A stretch of DNA of 64,000 nt from Ureibacillus manganicus DSM 26584 (GCF_000772945.1 NZ_JPVN01000008.1:101248-165247); one strand, 5' to 3'. Shown: positions 15,747-23,901, counted from the first letter of the stretch. Made by a program: numbers and translations. The notes: generated from the sequence alone by a model not told the origin.

Positions 15747-15893
15747 ATGGCGACTACAATTCTATCAGTCGTACTTACCATCAGTGTATTCGTTCTATTA
15801 TTCGATGGCCATGCAATTAGAAAACAAAATGAAGAAATAAAATTGCAAAATGAAAAAATTTTAGCTGAATTAGAAAGTCTAAAAAATCGATAG
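15747..15893 (+). CDS. 48-aa membrane-anchored coiled-coil peptide
   Basis: ATG 15747 lies 7 nt after AGAGGAGG. The hydrophobic N-terminus (about residues 3-20) is followed by a charged heptad-like helix QNEEIKLQNEKILAELESL, a typical membrane anchor plus short coiled coil. It sits 36 bp downstream of the preceding gene and 35 bp upstream of the next one. Confidence 0.6.
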   Translation: MATTILSVVLTISVFVLLFDGHAIRKQNEEIKLQNEKILAELESLKNR

Positions 15894-15928
15894 AAGTATA
15901 TAGTTCGAAATGAGAGAAGGGGATTGGA

Positions 15929-16150
15929 TTGAAGAAATACATAAACAAAGAAAACGAAGGGAAGTTTTTTTATGCACATATTTATATCCAATTTTCGTTA
16001 GTATTTTTAACAGGGAGTATGGTCGTTAGGCGTCTTTTAGAAGGTAAGGGGATTAGTTATTTTTGGACGGGGGGTACAATTATAACGCTGATCTTCGCAA
16101 TTGATGCAACTATAAAGTACAACAGAATGAAAAAAGACAATCTTACGTAA
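15929..16150 (+). CDS. Small membrane protein, 73 aa
   Basis: TTG 15929 follows AAGGGGATTGG. Two hydrophobic helices (about residues 14-32 and 44-61) lie between charged ends. Probably co-transcribed with the two small genes upstream. Function unknown. Confidence 0.55.
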   Translation: MKKYINKENEGKFFYAHIYIQFSLVFLTGSMVVRRLLEGKGISYFWTGGTIITLIFAIDATIKYNRMKKDNLT

Positions 16151-16192
16151 TTCGCCAATTTATCATATTCAAAGGGGTTTGGAGAGAGAAAA

Positions 16193-16657
16193 ATGGAGTT
16201 TATACCTATTAATTTAACTAAACATAAAGAGTGTGTTATTGCTTTTCGCAAAGATTCTTTTATTGTTAGTTTTGGTACAGATAAAGACTTTGGAGATGAA
16301 AATACATATGTGGATTGGTTACAGCAACAGTCAGTGAAATATCCAAAAGGATTTGTACTACTGGTTGAAAACGAGATACCAATTGGACAACTAGAACTAA
16401 CTGTAAAGGAATATGAGGGGAAAGAAATTGGTTATGTTAATCTCTATTACCTTGTTCCCAACAAACGAGGGATGGGTTTAGGGTCACTTTTACACGAGTA
16501 CGCTATTAAATACTTTAAAGACAATAATGTTACTGAATACCATCTTCGTGTATCACCAACAAATAAACACGCCATTGCATTTTATAAGAAAAACGGAATG
16601 AAACAGATAAAAACAGAATTTAATGGGAAAGTTCTCAGAATGGCTGGAACTATATAA
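16193..16657 (+). CDS. GNAT family N-acetyltransferase
   Basis: Motif A NKRGMGLGSLLHEYA (about residues 99-113) and motif B HAIAFYKKNGMKQ define the acetyltransferase fold. GGAGAGAG lies before ATG 16193. The next gene, a broken histidine phosphatase, begins 26 bp later. Confidence 0.85.
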   Translation: MEFIPINLTKHKECVIAFRKDSFIVSFGTDKDFGDENTYVDWLQQQSVKYPKGFVLLVENEIPIGQLELTVKEYEGKEIGYVNLYYLVPNKRGMGLGSLLHEYAIKYFKDNNVTEYHLRVSPTNKHAIAFYKKNGMKQIKTEFNGKVLRMAGTI

Positions 16658-16683
16658 AAGATTCTATTAAAGAAGGGGAAAGA

Positions 16684-17277
16684 GTGACTGAATTATGATT
16701 AGTTAGACACGGGGAAACTGATTGGAATTCATTGGGGAAACTTCAAGGAAGAAAAGACATTCCTTTAAACAATAATGGAATTTTACAAGCTGAGGAATGT
16801 CGAGAATTTCTTAAAACTACCCATTGGAATGTAATAATTACAAGCCCATTAAAAAGGGCTAAGGAAACAGCAGAGATAATAAACAATGAGATAAAATCTC
16901 CAATAATAGAAATGGTTGAATTTATTGAACGGGATTATGGTGATGCAGAGGGGATGACCGTAACAGAGAGGTTAACGGCATTTCCAAACAAAAATTACCC
17001 AAATCAAGACGATAGAAGGACGTTAACAAAGCGTGTAATAGATGGAATTCAAAAAATAAACCAGTTATACCTTGGGAAAAAGGTGCTATTAGTAGCACAC
17101 GGGGGAGTTATCAATACAATCTTATCCCAATTTTCAAATGGTGAAATAGGTTCAGGTAAAACAAAATTGATAAATGCATGTATTAGTAATATTGAATTTA
17201 AAGAAGAAGTGTGGAAAATAAAAAATTACAACCAAATTAGTCACCTTTCCCAATACAGAAATGAAGGTAAAGTTTAG
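16684..17277 (+). pseudogene. Histidine phosphatase family gene with in-frame TGA at codon 5
   Basis: The frame from GTG 16684, just after AAGGGGAAAGA, reads MTEL-stop-LVRHGETDWN: codon 5 is TGA (16696-16698) where family members normally have Trp (TGG). The rest is intact: RHG at the catalytic position, SPLKRAKETAE, ERDYGDAEG and the second histidine in VAHGGVINT. Restart at TTG 16732 would lose the RHG motif. Either a recent nonsense mutation, a sequencing error, or low-level readthrough. Confidence 0.8.
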
Positions 17278-17280
17278 TTT

Positions 17281-17315
17281 CTTATTCAACTAAAGGGGCA
17301 GATTAGTTGAATAAG
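17281..17315 (+). repeat. Module B palindrome, perfect copy
   Basis: CTTATTCAACTAA and TTAGTTGAATAAG form a perfect 13-bp inverted repeat around AGGGGCAGA. This is the cleanest copy of module B in the window. Confidence 0.85.
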
Positions 17316-17410
17316 TAAATATGGGTATTTAGCTAAAATTTGGAACCTATTTCATTGTTAAACGTATTAAGATTAATAGGCTGACTATTCTGAAAATAGG
17401 AGGGGTAGCG

Positions 17411-17848
17411 GTGAAAAAGAAGTGTCTATTATTTACTGGTATTGTGTTTATCTTTTTGTTATTAACAGCTTGTGAAAATATTGACGATTCATTAAAGGCA
17501 AAGGCATCAGACTTTGAAGGTTCAGGATTTAGAAACGATAATTATAATCAATTTATAGTTTTAGTTGAGGATGGAATATTAATTTCCAGTAATAGACTGA
17601 TTCTACCACATTTAAAGACTGAAGAGACTGAAAAGAGCAGTATAGATGAAGTTGTTGAGAGAGAAAATGCTGAATCTGGAACTAGTGATTTTTTTAAAAT
17701 TTATCCCGAAGGTAAAATTGAAACGAAGGGTTCAAAATACTATGTAACTCTTGATGAAAATATTTCACTAGAGTTTGAGAAAATAGCATTACGAAAAATC
17801 AAAGATTCTAAAGGTGTAGAATACGTCACACAGAAGTATCCTGAATAG
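17411..17848 (+). CDS. Predicted lipoprotein, 145 aa
   Basis: GTG 17411 follows AGGAGGGG. Signal with lipobox LLTAC at about residues 17-21; the mature protein begins with KAKASDFEGSGF and ends VEYVTQKYPE. Paralogue of the partial gene at 1-148, and a 3' fragment of a further copy lies at 18092-18154. Soluble beta-rich extracytoplasmic domain; function unknown. Confidence 0.8.
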   Translation: MKKKCLLFTGIVFIFLLLTACENIDDSLKAKASDFEGSGFRNDNYNQFIVLVEDGILISSNRLILPHLKTEETEKSSIDEVVERENAESGTSDFFKIYPEGKIETKGSKYYVTLDENISLEFEKIALRKIKDSKGVEYVTQKYPE

Positions 17849-17907
17849 CTATGCATATGTAGAAAGTAATTGAGGGTGTTGATTAACCATCAACACCTAT
17901 ATTGTAT

Positions 17908-17982
17908 TTAAATAGTAATTGTAACTAGTATTATTCCTGCAATTATACCTAAACTCATTAATGCTAATTTTTTATTTTTCAT
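17908..17982 (-). CDS. 24-aa hydrophobic peptide
   Basis: ATG 17980-17982 behind GAGGTGAAATA encodes MKNKK followed by one membrane helix and ends at TAA. Good ribosome binding site and typical single-span peptide. It ends beside the inverted repeat GGTGTTGA/TCAACACC (17876-17898), which could terminate both converging genes. Confidence 0.45.
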   Translation of the reverse strand: MKNKKLALMSLGIIAGIILVTITI

Positions 17983-18091
17983 TATTTCACCTCATTATTT
18001 ATTTACGAAATCTTGACTCTTTAATAATCTACTACTATCAGTAATCTTAATTTTGTTAAGTCGTTTCTTAATTTTCTTAACGTCAAGTAAA

Positions 18092-18154
18092 TATTTATTG
18101 GGTATAGTTGATGAAGAAGGTGTGGAGTATTTCACTTCAAAATATCCTGAATAA
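18092..18154 (+). pseudogene. 3' remnant of a third copy of the SDFEGSGF lipoprotein
   Basis: The frame ending at TAA 18152-18154 reads VDEEGVEYFTSKYPE, matching the end of the lipoprotein at 17411-17848 (KDSKGVEYVTQKYPE). No matching upstream part is seen, so only the last codons survive next to a module B repeat. Confidence 0.7.
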
Positions 18155-18187
18155 CAAGATTTAATTGAATTTAATTTAAAAGATTGT

Positions 18188-18220
18188 TCCTATTCAACTA
18201 ACGGGGCAGGTTAGTGCAAG
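18188..18220 (+). repeat. Module B repeat
   Basis: TATTCAACTAACGGGGCAGG followed by TTAGTGCAAG; inner arms CTAAC/GTTAG pair. It joins the lipoprotein remnant to the next lipoprotein gene. Confidence 0.75.
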
Positions 18221-18250
18221 AGTGATTTGTCTGCAAAAAGGGGGGATTTC

Positions 18251-18766
18251 ATGAAAAAGATAACTTTATCTGTTCTCATTTTACTTATCTTGTCAGGTTG
18301 CAATAGAAGTTATGGATCGCTGGAAGAAGCAGTACAAAGTCACTGGAAAACGCCAATAGAAATTGTGAATCAAGATGAAGAAAGGCAATTAGTATATTAT
18401 TTAAACCATAACCAACATATCTTAGGTGTTTACCATTACGAGAATGGAAAGTACAGATATGATAATAAACAAAGTGTTGGAATTACGTTCAGTTCAGACA
18501 ATCGCTTACCTTTTTTCGTCCAAGCAAATTATTTTGAAGGTATAGGTAAAATAATTCATGGTGCCATTAAGACGAATGAACATGAGGTAGAAAAATTTAT
18601 TATCCTATATAAAAATGGAGAACAGCAGGAAATTATAGCAAAAAACAATACATTCATAACTGAATATCCACCAACTATAACAACAAGTATTGAGATGTTT
18701 CAAACAGAAATTAAAAATGTAATTGGATTTGATAAACATGGAGATATTGTAGAAAGTTATAATTAG
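18251..18766 (+). CDS. Predicted lipoprotein, 171 aa
   Basis: ATG 18251 lies 6 nt after AAAAGGGGGG. Signal with lipobox LSGC at about residues 13-16, then SLEEAVQSHWKTPIEIV and two short beta-rich repeats. Anchored outside the membrane; function unknown. An in-frame upstream start at 18227 would put the ribosome binding site within the gene. Confidence 0.75.
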   Translation: MKKITLSVLILLILSGCNRSYGSLEEAVQSHWKTPIEIVNQDEERQLVYYLNHNQHILGVYHYENGKYRYDNKQSVGITFSSDNRLPFFVQANYFEGIGKIIHGAIKTNEHEVEKFIILYKNGEQQEIIAKNNTFITEYPPTITTSIEMFQTEIKNVIGFDKHGDIVESYN

Positions 18767-18783
18767 TTTTACTTAAACTAAAC

Positions 18784-18850
18784 GGGGCTTTACTTCAAGA
18801 AGGGGGAAAGCCTTTTTCTTATTGAACTAAAGGGCGGATTACTTTAAAAG
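18784..18850 (+). repeat. Composite repeat A+B (variant terminator)
   Basis: GGGCTTTACTTC and GGGGGAAAGCC form the terminator followed by TTTTTC; then TTATTGAACTAAAGGGCGG is a B module. The arms differ from the common A sequence but keep the hairpin and position. Confidence 0.7.
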
Positions 18851-18892
18851 AGATTATGAATTAATAAGGTAAAAATTAAAGAGGTGAATCAT

Positions 18893-19201
18893 ATGAATAA
18901 GATAGATGTTGCTATGACTATATATTTTGTTTTTATGATTGTTGCAACTTTTGTAAGTTTTAAATATGGTTCCACTATGATTAGGAAGACAGGACTGTTC
19001 TTACCACAAGCCATCATTGCAGGAACTATTAATTTAATATTAGGTTTATTTGCAATAATAGGTTGGTTTTTCTTCGCTTGGGGTGTAAATGAGTTTCTGC
19101 TAATTGGAGGATTACTTTTTGGTATAGTTTTACTAATTATAAGTGAAGCAGCTTTGTTTATAATCCTTTTGTTAAAAAGAAAGAAATGGGTACAACAATA
19201 G
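18893..19201 (+). CDS. Membrane protein, 102 aa
   Basis: ATG 18893 is 6 nt after GAGGTG. Three hydrophobic helices (about residues 7-24, 42-64 and 69-94), ending in a basic KRKKWVQQ tail. Its first 26 bases are found again, with a one-base deletion, at 19665-19688. Confidence 0.6.
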   Translation: MNKIDVAMTIYFVFMIVATFVSFKYGSTMIRKTGLFLPQAIIAGTINLILGLFAIIGWFFFAWGVNEFLLIGGLLFGIVLLIISEAALFIILLLKRKKWVQQ

Positions 19202-19211
19202 AGCTTTTATT

Positions 19212-19250
19212 TGAACTTATTGTACTAACAAGGCAAGTTTGTTCAATAAG
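19212..19250 (+). repeat. Module B repeat
   Basis: TTGAACTTATTGTACTAAC, an AAGGCAAG centre and TTTGTTCAATAAG; TTGAAC/GTTCAA pair, a changed but still self-complementary version of the TTCAAC/GTTGAA arms seen elsewhere. Confidence 0.7.
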
Positions 19251-19287
19251 AAAACACAAAAGGAATTAGCATTTATGGAGGTTTGTA

Positions 19288-19575
19288 ATGTTATTTATGA
19301 TATTTGGAGTTACTGCAATAGTAGCAACTTTTATAAATCTTAATTTGTATAAAGCAGGGAAGGATTATAAACTTGCTATGGCGATAGGACTATCATTTAC
19401 AGCATTAACACTCTGTGCAGAATACAGTCTTGTATCTCGTTGGGTAAAAGTAGAAGATTGGTCAGCTATAGAGGATGTAGTACCTGGTATGGAAAGGGCA
19501 TTATGGTTTTTGACAATTGTTTCTATCTTACTAAATATAGCACCTATACTTTTAGAACAAAAAGGTAAGAAATAA
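19288..19575 (+). CDS. Membrane protein, 95 aa
   Basis: ATG 19288 is 6 nt after GGAGG. Three hydrophobic segments (about residues 2-20, 28-46 and 69-88) with a charged loop KVEDWSAIEDVVPGMER. Function unknown. Confidence 0.6.
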   Translation: MLFMIFGVTAIVATFINLNLYKAGKDYKLAMAIGLSFTALTLCAEYSLVSRWVKVEDWSAIEDVVPGMERALWFLTIVSILLNIAPILLEQKGKK

Positions 19576-19664
19576 TTATTTATTGTAACTTCATTTATAT
19601 AATATGCAATTAAAGTGTAAGTCTTTATGGAATACTAAAGAAGGTATTTTTAGGGATGAATTAT

Positions 19665-19688
19665 ATGAATAAGATAGATGTGCTATGA
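19665..19688 (+). pseudogene. 5' remnant duplicating the start of the 18893 gene
   Basis: ATGAATAAGATAGATG followed by TGCTATGA repeats the first codons of the gene at 18893, but one T is missing, giving TGA after seven codons. The preceding bases (TGAAT-ATATG) also match. It shows that a gene plus spacer was duplicated and then lost. Confidence 0.65.
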
Positions 19689-19690
19689 AT

Positions 19691-19723
19691 AGCCCCCACC
19701 TTACTATAGATGGGGGGCTTGTT
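19691..19723 (+). terminator. Terminator-like hairpin
   Basis: AGCCCCCACC pairs with GATGGGGGGCT, followed by TGTTGT. G+C-rich stem unlike the dispersed repeat terminators. Confidence 0.6.
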
Positions 19724-19837
19724 GTATGACTTTGATAGTACTTTTAACATTCTAAGCGCAAAATAATAAATAAAGTAAGCCGTGTATTCGATTTTAAAAA
19801 AGGTGCACTCATTTTTATAATTCATGCTTACATCAAT

Positions 19838-19993
19838 TTATTGACGCTTTTTAGTTTTCTTATTATTAAGTCTCTCTGCCGCTGTCAAGGGTTCATTTGC
19901 AAATTCATGATCAAACTCCCTTGATAAATTTTTCCTTACTGCTTGCTTATCACTAATGGAACCACTTACATTGCTCTTTCGGTTGTTAGTCAC
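19838..19993 (-). CDS. sspO: Small acid-soluble spore protein O-like (SspO/CotK)
   Basis: GTG 19991-19993, behind GGAGGTG, opens a 51-residue basic protein whose end, EFANEPLTAAERLNNKKTKKRQ in two parts, resembles the SspO C-terminus (LTEAERQNNKKRKK). EFANEP looks like the germination protease cleavage site of such proteins. Expected to be made in the forespore. I rely on memory of the family, so the symbol is tentative. Confidence 0.65.
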   Translation of the reverse strand: MTNNRKSNVSGSISDKQAVRKNLSREFDHEFANEPLTAAERLNNKKTKKRQ

Positions 19994-20213
19994 TATAAAC
20001 ACCTCCATGATTTTTGTTTGCCACGTGGTGTCCTTAGTATGAAATTTTATTAAGGTTTAATGCAAAAAATAAAGGGATTCAAATCAAACATTACAGCTTG
20101 AAAGTTGATAATCGCCCTACAAATCTAAAAGAGAGTGTAGTCAATCATTTACAACTTCCTTAAAAGTATAAACAGGAAATTTCTCCTCACAATATCTGTG
20201 GAGGTGAATAGCA

Positions 20214-20411
20214 ATGGCTAATGATCGTAATAACCGAGAAAAGTTTTCAAACGTTAACCGTAATCGCAACCAAAACGTAAATAATCGTGAAGAATTTGCA
20301 GCAGAAGCAGACTTCAATAATAATACTCACGGGGCTGCAAGCGAACTTGAAGAACGTATTAATGAAGCTAATTTCAAAAGCAATCAAAACAACTGTAACA
20401 TCCCTAAATAA
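20214..20411 (+). CDS. Gamma-type-like small acid-soluble spore protein
   Basis: ATG 20214 follows GTGGAGGTG. The 65-residue protein is rich in Asn, Arg and Glu, lacks hydrophobic segments and contains EEFAAEAD, resembling the germination protease recognition site EFASE of gamma-type spore proteins. Predicted amino-acid reserve of the spore core. It lies opposite to the SspO-like gene, both pointing to sporulation. Confidence 0.65.
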   Translation: MANDRNNREKFSNVNRNRNQNVNNREEFAAEADFNNNTHGAASELEERINEANFKSNQNNCNIPK

Positions 20412-20437
20412 AACCAAATTAAATAAATATATTGTAT

Positions 20438-20474
20438 TAGCCTCGAATTTCTAAAGAATTCGGGGTTATTATTT
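20438..20474 (+). terminator. Terminator of the spore protein gene
   Basis: CCTCGAATT / AATTCGGGG stem (one T-G pair) followed by TTATTATTT. Confidence 0.6.
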
Positions 20475-20516
20475 AATATTGGCATTAAAAATATACTTTC
20501 TATTCGTTAACGAAAT

Positions 20517-20554
20517 GGGGTGTTAATCTAAGAAGGATTAATGCTCTTTTTTGT
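20517..20554 (+). terminator. Module A terminator
   Basis: GTGTTAATC / GGATTAATGCTC hairpin then TTTTTT, preceded by GTTAACGAAATGG. Confidence 0.75.
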
Positions 20555-20630
20555 TGAAGTTAAGCTAGGATAGCTATCATAGAAGTAAAAACAAGTTTGA
20601 CAGTACCAAACAAAAGCAAGGAGTGAAGTT

Positions 20631-21299
20631 ATGAAATTTCTGCTTACATCTGGAGGCATCATGAATAAAAGCATACACGATGCGCTGGTTGGCATGCTTG
20701 GCAAGCCGATTGCAGACTGCAACGCCCTGTGCATCCCCACTGCGATGTATGGACACCCATGGGTTGGCCCTGGCGTTAAAGCCTGGGAATTCATCAGTGG
20801 AAAAGAGGAAAATCCCATGGTCAATCTCGGTTGGAAATCCGTCGGTGTGTTGGAGCTTACAGCGCTTCCAAGTATCGACGAAAACCGCTGGAAGCCTCTG
20901 ATTCAGGAGACAGATGTACTGCTGGTATCAGGCGGCGACGCCCTTTACCTGTGCCACTGGATGCGTCAATCCGGGATGGCAGACCTTTTACTATCACTAA
21001 ACGCAGTCTATGTTGGTATGAGTGCTGGGAGCATGGTGATGGCACCTAACATAGGGGAATACTTCGTTGGCTGGACTCCACCGGATGGTAGTGATGTAAC
21101 ACTGGGATTGGTTGATTTTTCAATCTTTCCGCACCTGGATCACGAAATGCTGCCCGGAAACACTTTGGCTGCCGCACAAAGATGGGCATCCGGGATGAGG
21201 GGACCTGCGTATGCAATGGATGATCAAACCGCAATCAAAGTAATCGATGGAGTGGTAGAAGTTGTATCCGAAGGGCATTGGAAACTGTTTAAACCTTGA
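20631..21299 (+). CDS. Peptidase E (S51) family protein, foreign composition
   Basis: The 222-residue protein has the S51 pattern: SGGDALYL (about residues 101-108) and the nucleophile elbow GMSAGSMV (about 127-134) with catalytic Ser, then HLDHE. S51 enzymes are class I glutamine amidotransferase-like, usually aspartyl dipeptidases in the cytoplasm. GC content (near 52% by eye) and codons such as CTG, GGC and CCG differ sharply from neighbours, which suggests recent transfer. ATG 20631 follows AAGGAGTGAAG. Confidence 0.85.
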   Translation: MKFLLTSGGIMNKSIHDALVGMLGKPIADCNALCIPTAMYGHPWVGPGVKAWEFISGKEENPMVNLGWKSVGVLELTALPSIDENRWKPLIQETDVLLVSGGDALYLCHWMRQSGMADLLLSLNAVYVGMSAGSMVMAPNIGEYFVGWTPPDGSDVTLGLVDFSIFPHLDHEMLPGNTLAAAQRWASGMRGPAYAMDDQTAIKVIDGVVEVVSEGHWKLFKP

Positions 21300-21322
21300 A
21301 TATACTGTTAGGGGGTTCTATA

Positions 21323-21814
21323 TTGATAAATTTTTTTGAATATAACTGGCAAGTTAGAGACGAATGGTTTGATTGGTGTAAACAACTATCAAATGTGGAG
21401 TTGTTAAAAGACAGGACTGGTGGAGTAGGAAGTATACTAAATACCTTATTTCACATTATTGATGTTGAATACAGTTGGGTTCGTGGTATTCAAGGTAAAG
21501 AAGATATCGTAGTTGAATTCGCTGATTATGATTCGCTTGAGAAGGTTAAATCTCTTTCAGATAGATTTCAATATGAAGTAGCTGAATTTCTAAAAAATTT
21601 AGATGAACTAAAAGAGAAAGTGGTTAGGGTTCCTTGGGACGAAGATACATATACAGTTGAAGAAATATTACATCATATAATTGCTCATGAGATTCACCAC
21701 ATTGGTCAACTCTCTATTTGGTCAAGAGAATTAGAACTCAACCCTGTACCTGCTAATTTCATTGGAAGAAAGTTAAAATCTAACCGCACTCAATCAACTA
21801 ACGGGGGTGTTTAG
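21323..21814 (+). CDS. DinB/YfiT-like four-helix protein
   Basis: TTG 21323 is 9 nt after AGGGGG. The 163-residue protein carries the DinB metal triad: His in LFHIIDVEYSW (about residue 34) and the pair in HIIAHEIHHIGQL (about 131-135). Members bind divalent metal and include thiol-dependent transferases. Composition is AT-rich again, unlike the peptidase E gene just upstream. Confidence 0.8.
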   Translation: MINFFEYNWQVRDEWFDWCKQLSNVELLKDRTGGVGSILNTLFHIIDVEYSWVRGIQGKEDIVVEFADYDSLEKVKSLSDRFQYEVAEFLKNLDELKEKVVRVPWDEDTYTVEEILHHIIAHEIHHIGQLSIWSRELELNPVPANFIGRKLKSNRTQSTNGGV

Positions 21815-21999
21815 TGAAATATATTTTAAGTGGAATGAACAGTGGTTAAAAAATCTTGCTATAAAATAACTATTCCTTGTTGCACTAACGAAGGCGCAAA
21901 AGGATTGAGTTAGGTACAATACCAAATTCAATCCTCCGAGGTTGCTTAAATTAAATACAGTGTCATAATTTTAGAGTTCACTTCAAAAGGGAGTCATTA

Positions 22000-22137
22000 T
22001 CATTGGTTTTCATCTTCTATTTGTTCAGAAGGTTCTTCTGTTGGATCTGGCTCCTGTTCATCATTTGGTGTACCACACCCGAACAATAAAGCAGTAGAAA
22101 GGATTGCTGTAAACGTACCAAATATTAATTTTTTCAC
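22000..22137 (-). CDS. Small lipoprotein, 45 aa
   Basis: GTG 22135-22137 behind CGAGGTG encodes a lipoprotein signal with lipobox LLFGC at about residues 17-21 and a short acidic tail rich in Glu, Asp and Pro (DEQEPDPTEEPSEQIEDE). Such short acidic lipoproteins are common in bacilli and often unannotated. Confidence 0.7.
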   Translation of the reverse strand: MKKLIFGTFTAILSTALLFGCGTPNDEQEPDPTEEPSEQIEDENQ

Positions 22138-22463
22138 AATTTTCACCTCGTTTAAGTAAATATCATTCTCTCGTATTATTGTCCAATTTATTTTTACATA
22201 TACGTTTTAACCAATTTAAACCTAATGATGGAAAACACAGAGTTAAACTAATAAGCATTGATATTCAAACGACCTATTTTGCGAAAACAGGAAAAATGAA
22301 AAAATAGAATAATACAATAGGCAATACTTATTAAACTGCCGTGGCATTGATCCAAGAAGGATTAAAGTTATTGAATTAAACGGGGTAGGTTAGTTGATCA
22401 ACAATAGGAACTTTTATAAAAGTTTAAAGTATTTTTAGAAATGGAACTGATAGGGGGATGTAT
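22138..22463. other. Intergenic stretch with degenerate composite repeat
   Basis: No gene seen. At 22328-22400 lies a worn A+B repeat: GGCATTGATCCAAGAAGGATTA without the usual closing arm or T-run, then TTATTGAATTAAACGGGG and GGTTAGTTGATCAA. Confidence 0.6.
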
Positions 22464-22745
22464 ATGAAAAGATTCAGTATAAGTTCAATCGTCTTAATAT
22501 TTATAGGGCTTCTATTCTTTATATTAAACTGGTTAATAGACGGTTATGTTGAACCTATTGTACTTACTGGAGTTATATTTATATTGTTAGGGGTTGTATT
22601 TAGTTTTATTGCTATCTCTAAAAGGGAAAAAGGAAGTTTGAAATATATATCAATTGCTACTTTTTTCATTATATTATTTTTAGTTACTTGGTTTGATCCA
22701 ATTCAAGTTCTTCGAATGATGACTTGGTTTAAAAATATTATTTAA
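22464..22745 (+). CDS. Membrane protein, 93 aa
   Basis: ATG 22464 is 6 nt after AGGGGG (ATG 22458 abuts the site). Three hydrophobic helices (about residues 6-25, 33-53 and 63-80). Followed at once by a B repeat. Confidence 0.6.
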   Translation: MKRFSISSIVLIFIGLLFFILNWLIDGYVEPIVLTGVIFILLGVVFSFIAISKREKGSLKYISIATFFIILFLVTWFDPIQVLRMMTWFKNII

Positions 22746-22771
22746 CTAATGGGGCAGGTTAGTTGAATAAG
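22742..22771 (+). repeat. Module B repeat overlapping a stop codon
   Basis: TTTAACTAATGGGGCAGG and TTAGTTGAATAAG; the TAA stop of the preceding gene lies inside the left arm. Confidence 0.8.
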
Positions 22772-22795
22772 AATCAAAATTACAAATAAAGGGAG

Positions 22796-23197
22796 ATGAT
22801 TAAAATTAAAAAGTTTCCTTGGATAGTATTGCTCTTAATGTTGCCAGTAATATTTTCAGGGTGTTCAGCATCTGAAGTGATTCGTGTGGGCACTCCTGTA
22901 AATGGAATGGAAGCAATAAAGTTTGATAAGGAGAATGAAATCAAGGACACGAAATCAATAGAAGCTTTGAGGGCAATCATTAGTGAAGTTAGGGAGATTG
23001 AAGAACCAAAAGACTTAGATAGTCAACCAGACACATTTTTTTCACTTGATAGACCCAAGGAAGGCATTGCTGAAATGTGGTTGTATGTTTACTATCAAGA
23101 CGATGGTAGTTCAATTTTATATAATAACGGTGCAAATTTATACTTTGCCCTTTCTGAAGAGCAAACTAATGAATTGAGAAGCATATTAAAACAATAA
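22796..23197 (+). CDS. Predicted lipoprotein, 133 aa
   Basis: Hydrophobic signal with lipobox FSGC at about residues 20-23. The mature part is acidic with IRVGTPVNGMEAIKF and GIAEMWLYVYYQDDGSS. ATG 22796 abuts the GGGAG site; an ATT start at 22799 is conceivable. Function unknown. Confidence 0.7.
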   Translation: MIKIKKFPWIVLLLMLPVIFSGCSASEVIRVGTPVNGMEAIKFDKENEIKDTKSIEALRAIISEVREIEEPKDLDSQPDTFFSLDRPKEGIAEMWLYVYYQDDGSSILYNNGANLYFALSEEQTNELRSILKQ

Positions 23198-23205
23198 TAT
23201 TTCTT

Positions 23206-23249
23206 ACACTAACAGGGCGTTGATCTAAGTAGGGATTGATGCCTTTTTC
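23206..23249 (+). terminator. Module A terminator
   Basis: GGCGTTGATC / GGGATTGATGCC then TTTTTCG; a decayed B-like stretch (AAAAGGTCAGGTTAGTAA) follows to about 23286. Confidence 0.8.
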
Positions 23250-23299
23250 GTTGTACAAATTATTTTAAAAGGTCAGGTTAGTAATTTGTTTCTTCTCTA

Positions 23300-23377
23300 A
23301 CGGAGGCGTTGATTCACAACAAGGAACTAATGCCTCTTTTGTTGAAGTTATTGAACTAATGGGGCAGGATAGTGGAA
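23300..23377 (+). repeat. Second composite A+B repeat in tandem
   Basis: GGAGGCGTTGATTC and GGAACTAATGCCTC form a terminator followed by TTTTG, then TTATTGAACTAATGGGGCAGG. Two composite repeats stand in tandem here with no gene between, as if a cassette had been lost. Confidence 0.75.
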
Positions 23378-23445
23378 CGATTGAAATACAATAATTATGA
23401 AGTTTTGGGAATAATGATACTTAACAAATTTAAGGAGAATCAGAA

Positions 23446-23901
23446 ATGAATAAATTGATTTTCAGCCTTATCCTCGTTTTGGTAATTTTCCCCTCACAAA
23501 CACACTCTGAAAATAAAATGGAAGAGTTGCCACCTTGTTCAGCAATACTTGAACCAACAAAGAACGCACCTAAAAATGCCAGAGGAATAGCACTGATTTA
23601 TAATATTGAAAGAAAGTTTAATGATGAACGAACAAGTTTAAGTGTTCTTGCACTCCATTTACCAAAACCATTAAGTTTCGGAGATTATGATGGTTACGAA
23701 GTATTAGCGTATATTCCAAATGAAATAAGTTGGACGTTTCCATTGTCCCCAGTAACTAACTATAGGGAAACTACTTGGGCTGGGAAATTGGATGAAGTTT
23801 CTCCTGAAATGAGACCTACTCGTATCAAAGTTCGCACAATCAATACAACGACAAAGAAAACGGGTCCTATTGTACTTGAAAAAATACTAAAACCTTGTTG
23901 A
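23446..23901 (+). CDS. Secreted protein of unknown function, 151 aa
   Basis: ATG 23446 follows AAGGAGAATCAG. Signal peptide about residues 1-21 with a cut after THS; no lipobox. Two cysteines, near residue 31 and at the very end, could form a disulphide. Contains SLSVLALHLPKPLSFGDYDG and an Arg/Thr-rich end. Sits between two B-type repeats. Confidence 0.65.
   Translation: MNKLIFSLILVLVIFPSQTHSENKMEELPPCSAILEPTKNAPKNARGIALIYNIERKFNDERTSLSVLALHLPKPLSFGDYDGYEVLAYIPNEISWTFPLSPVTNYRETTWAGKLDEVSPEMRPTRIKVRTINTTTKKTGPIVLEKILKPC

Noticed and set aside
20831..21234. Several overlapping frames on both strands in the peptidase E gene
   Set aside because: High GC lowers stop frequency; only the frame at 20631-21299 carries S51 motifs and a ribosome binding site.
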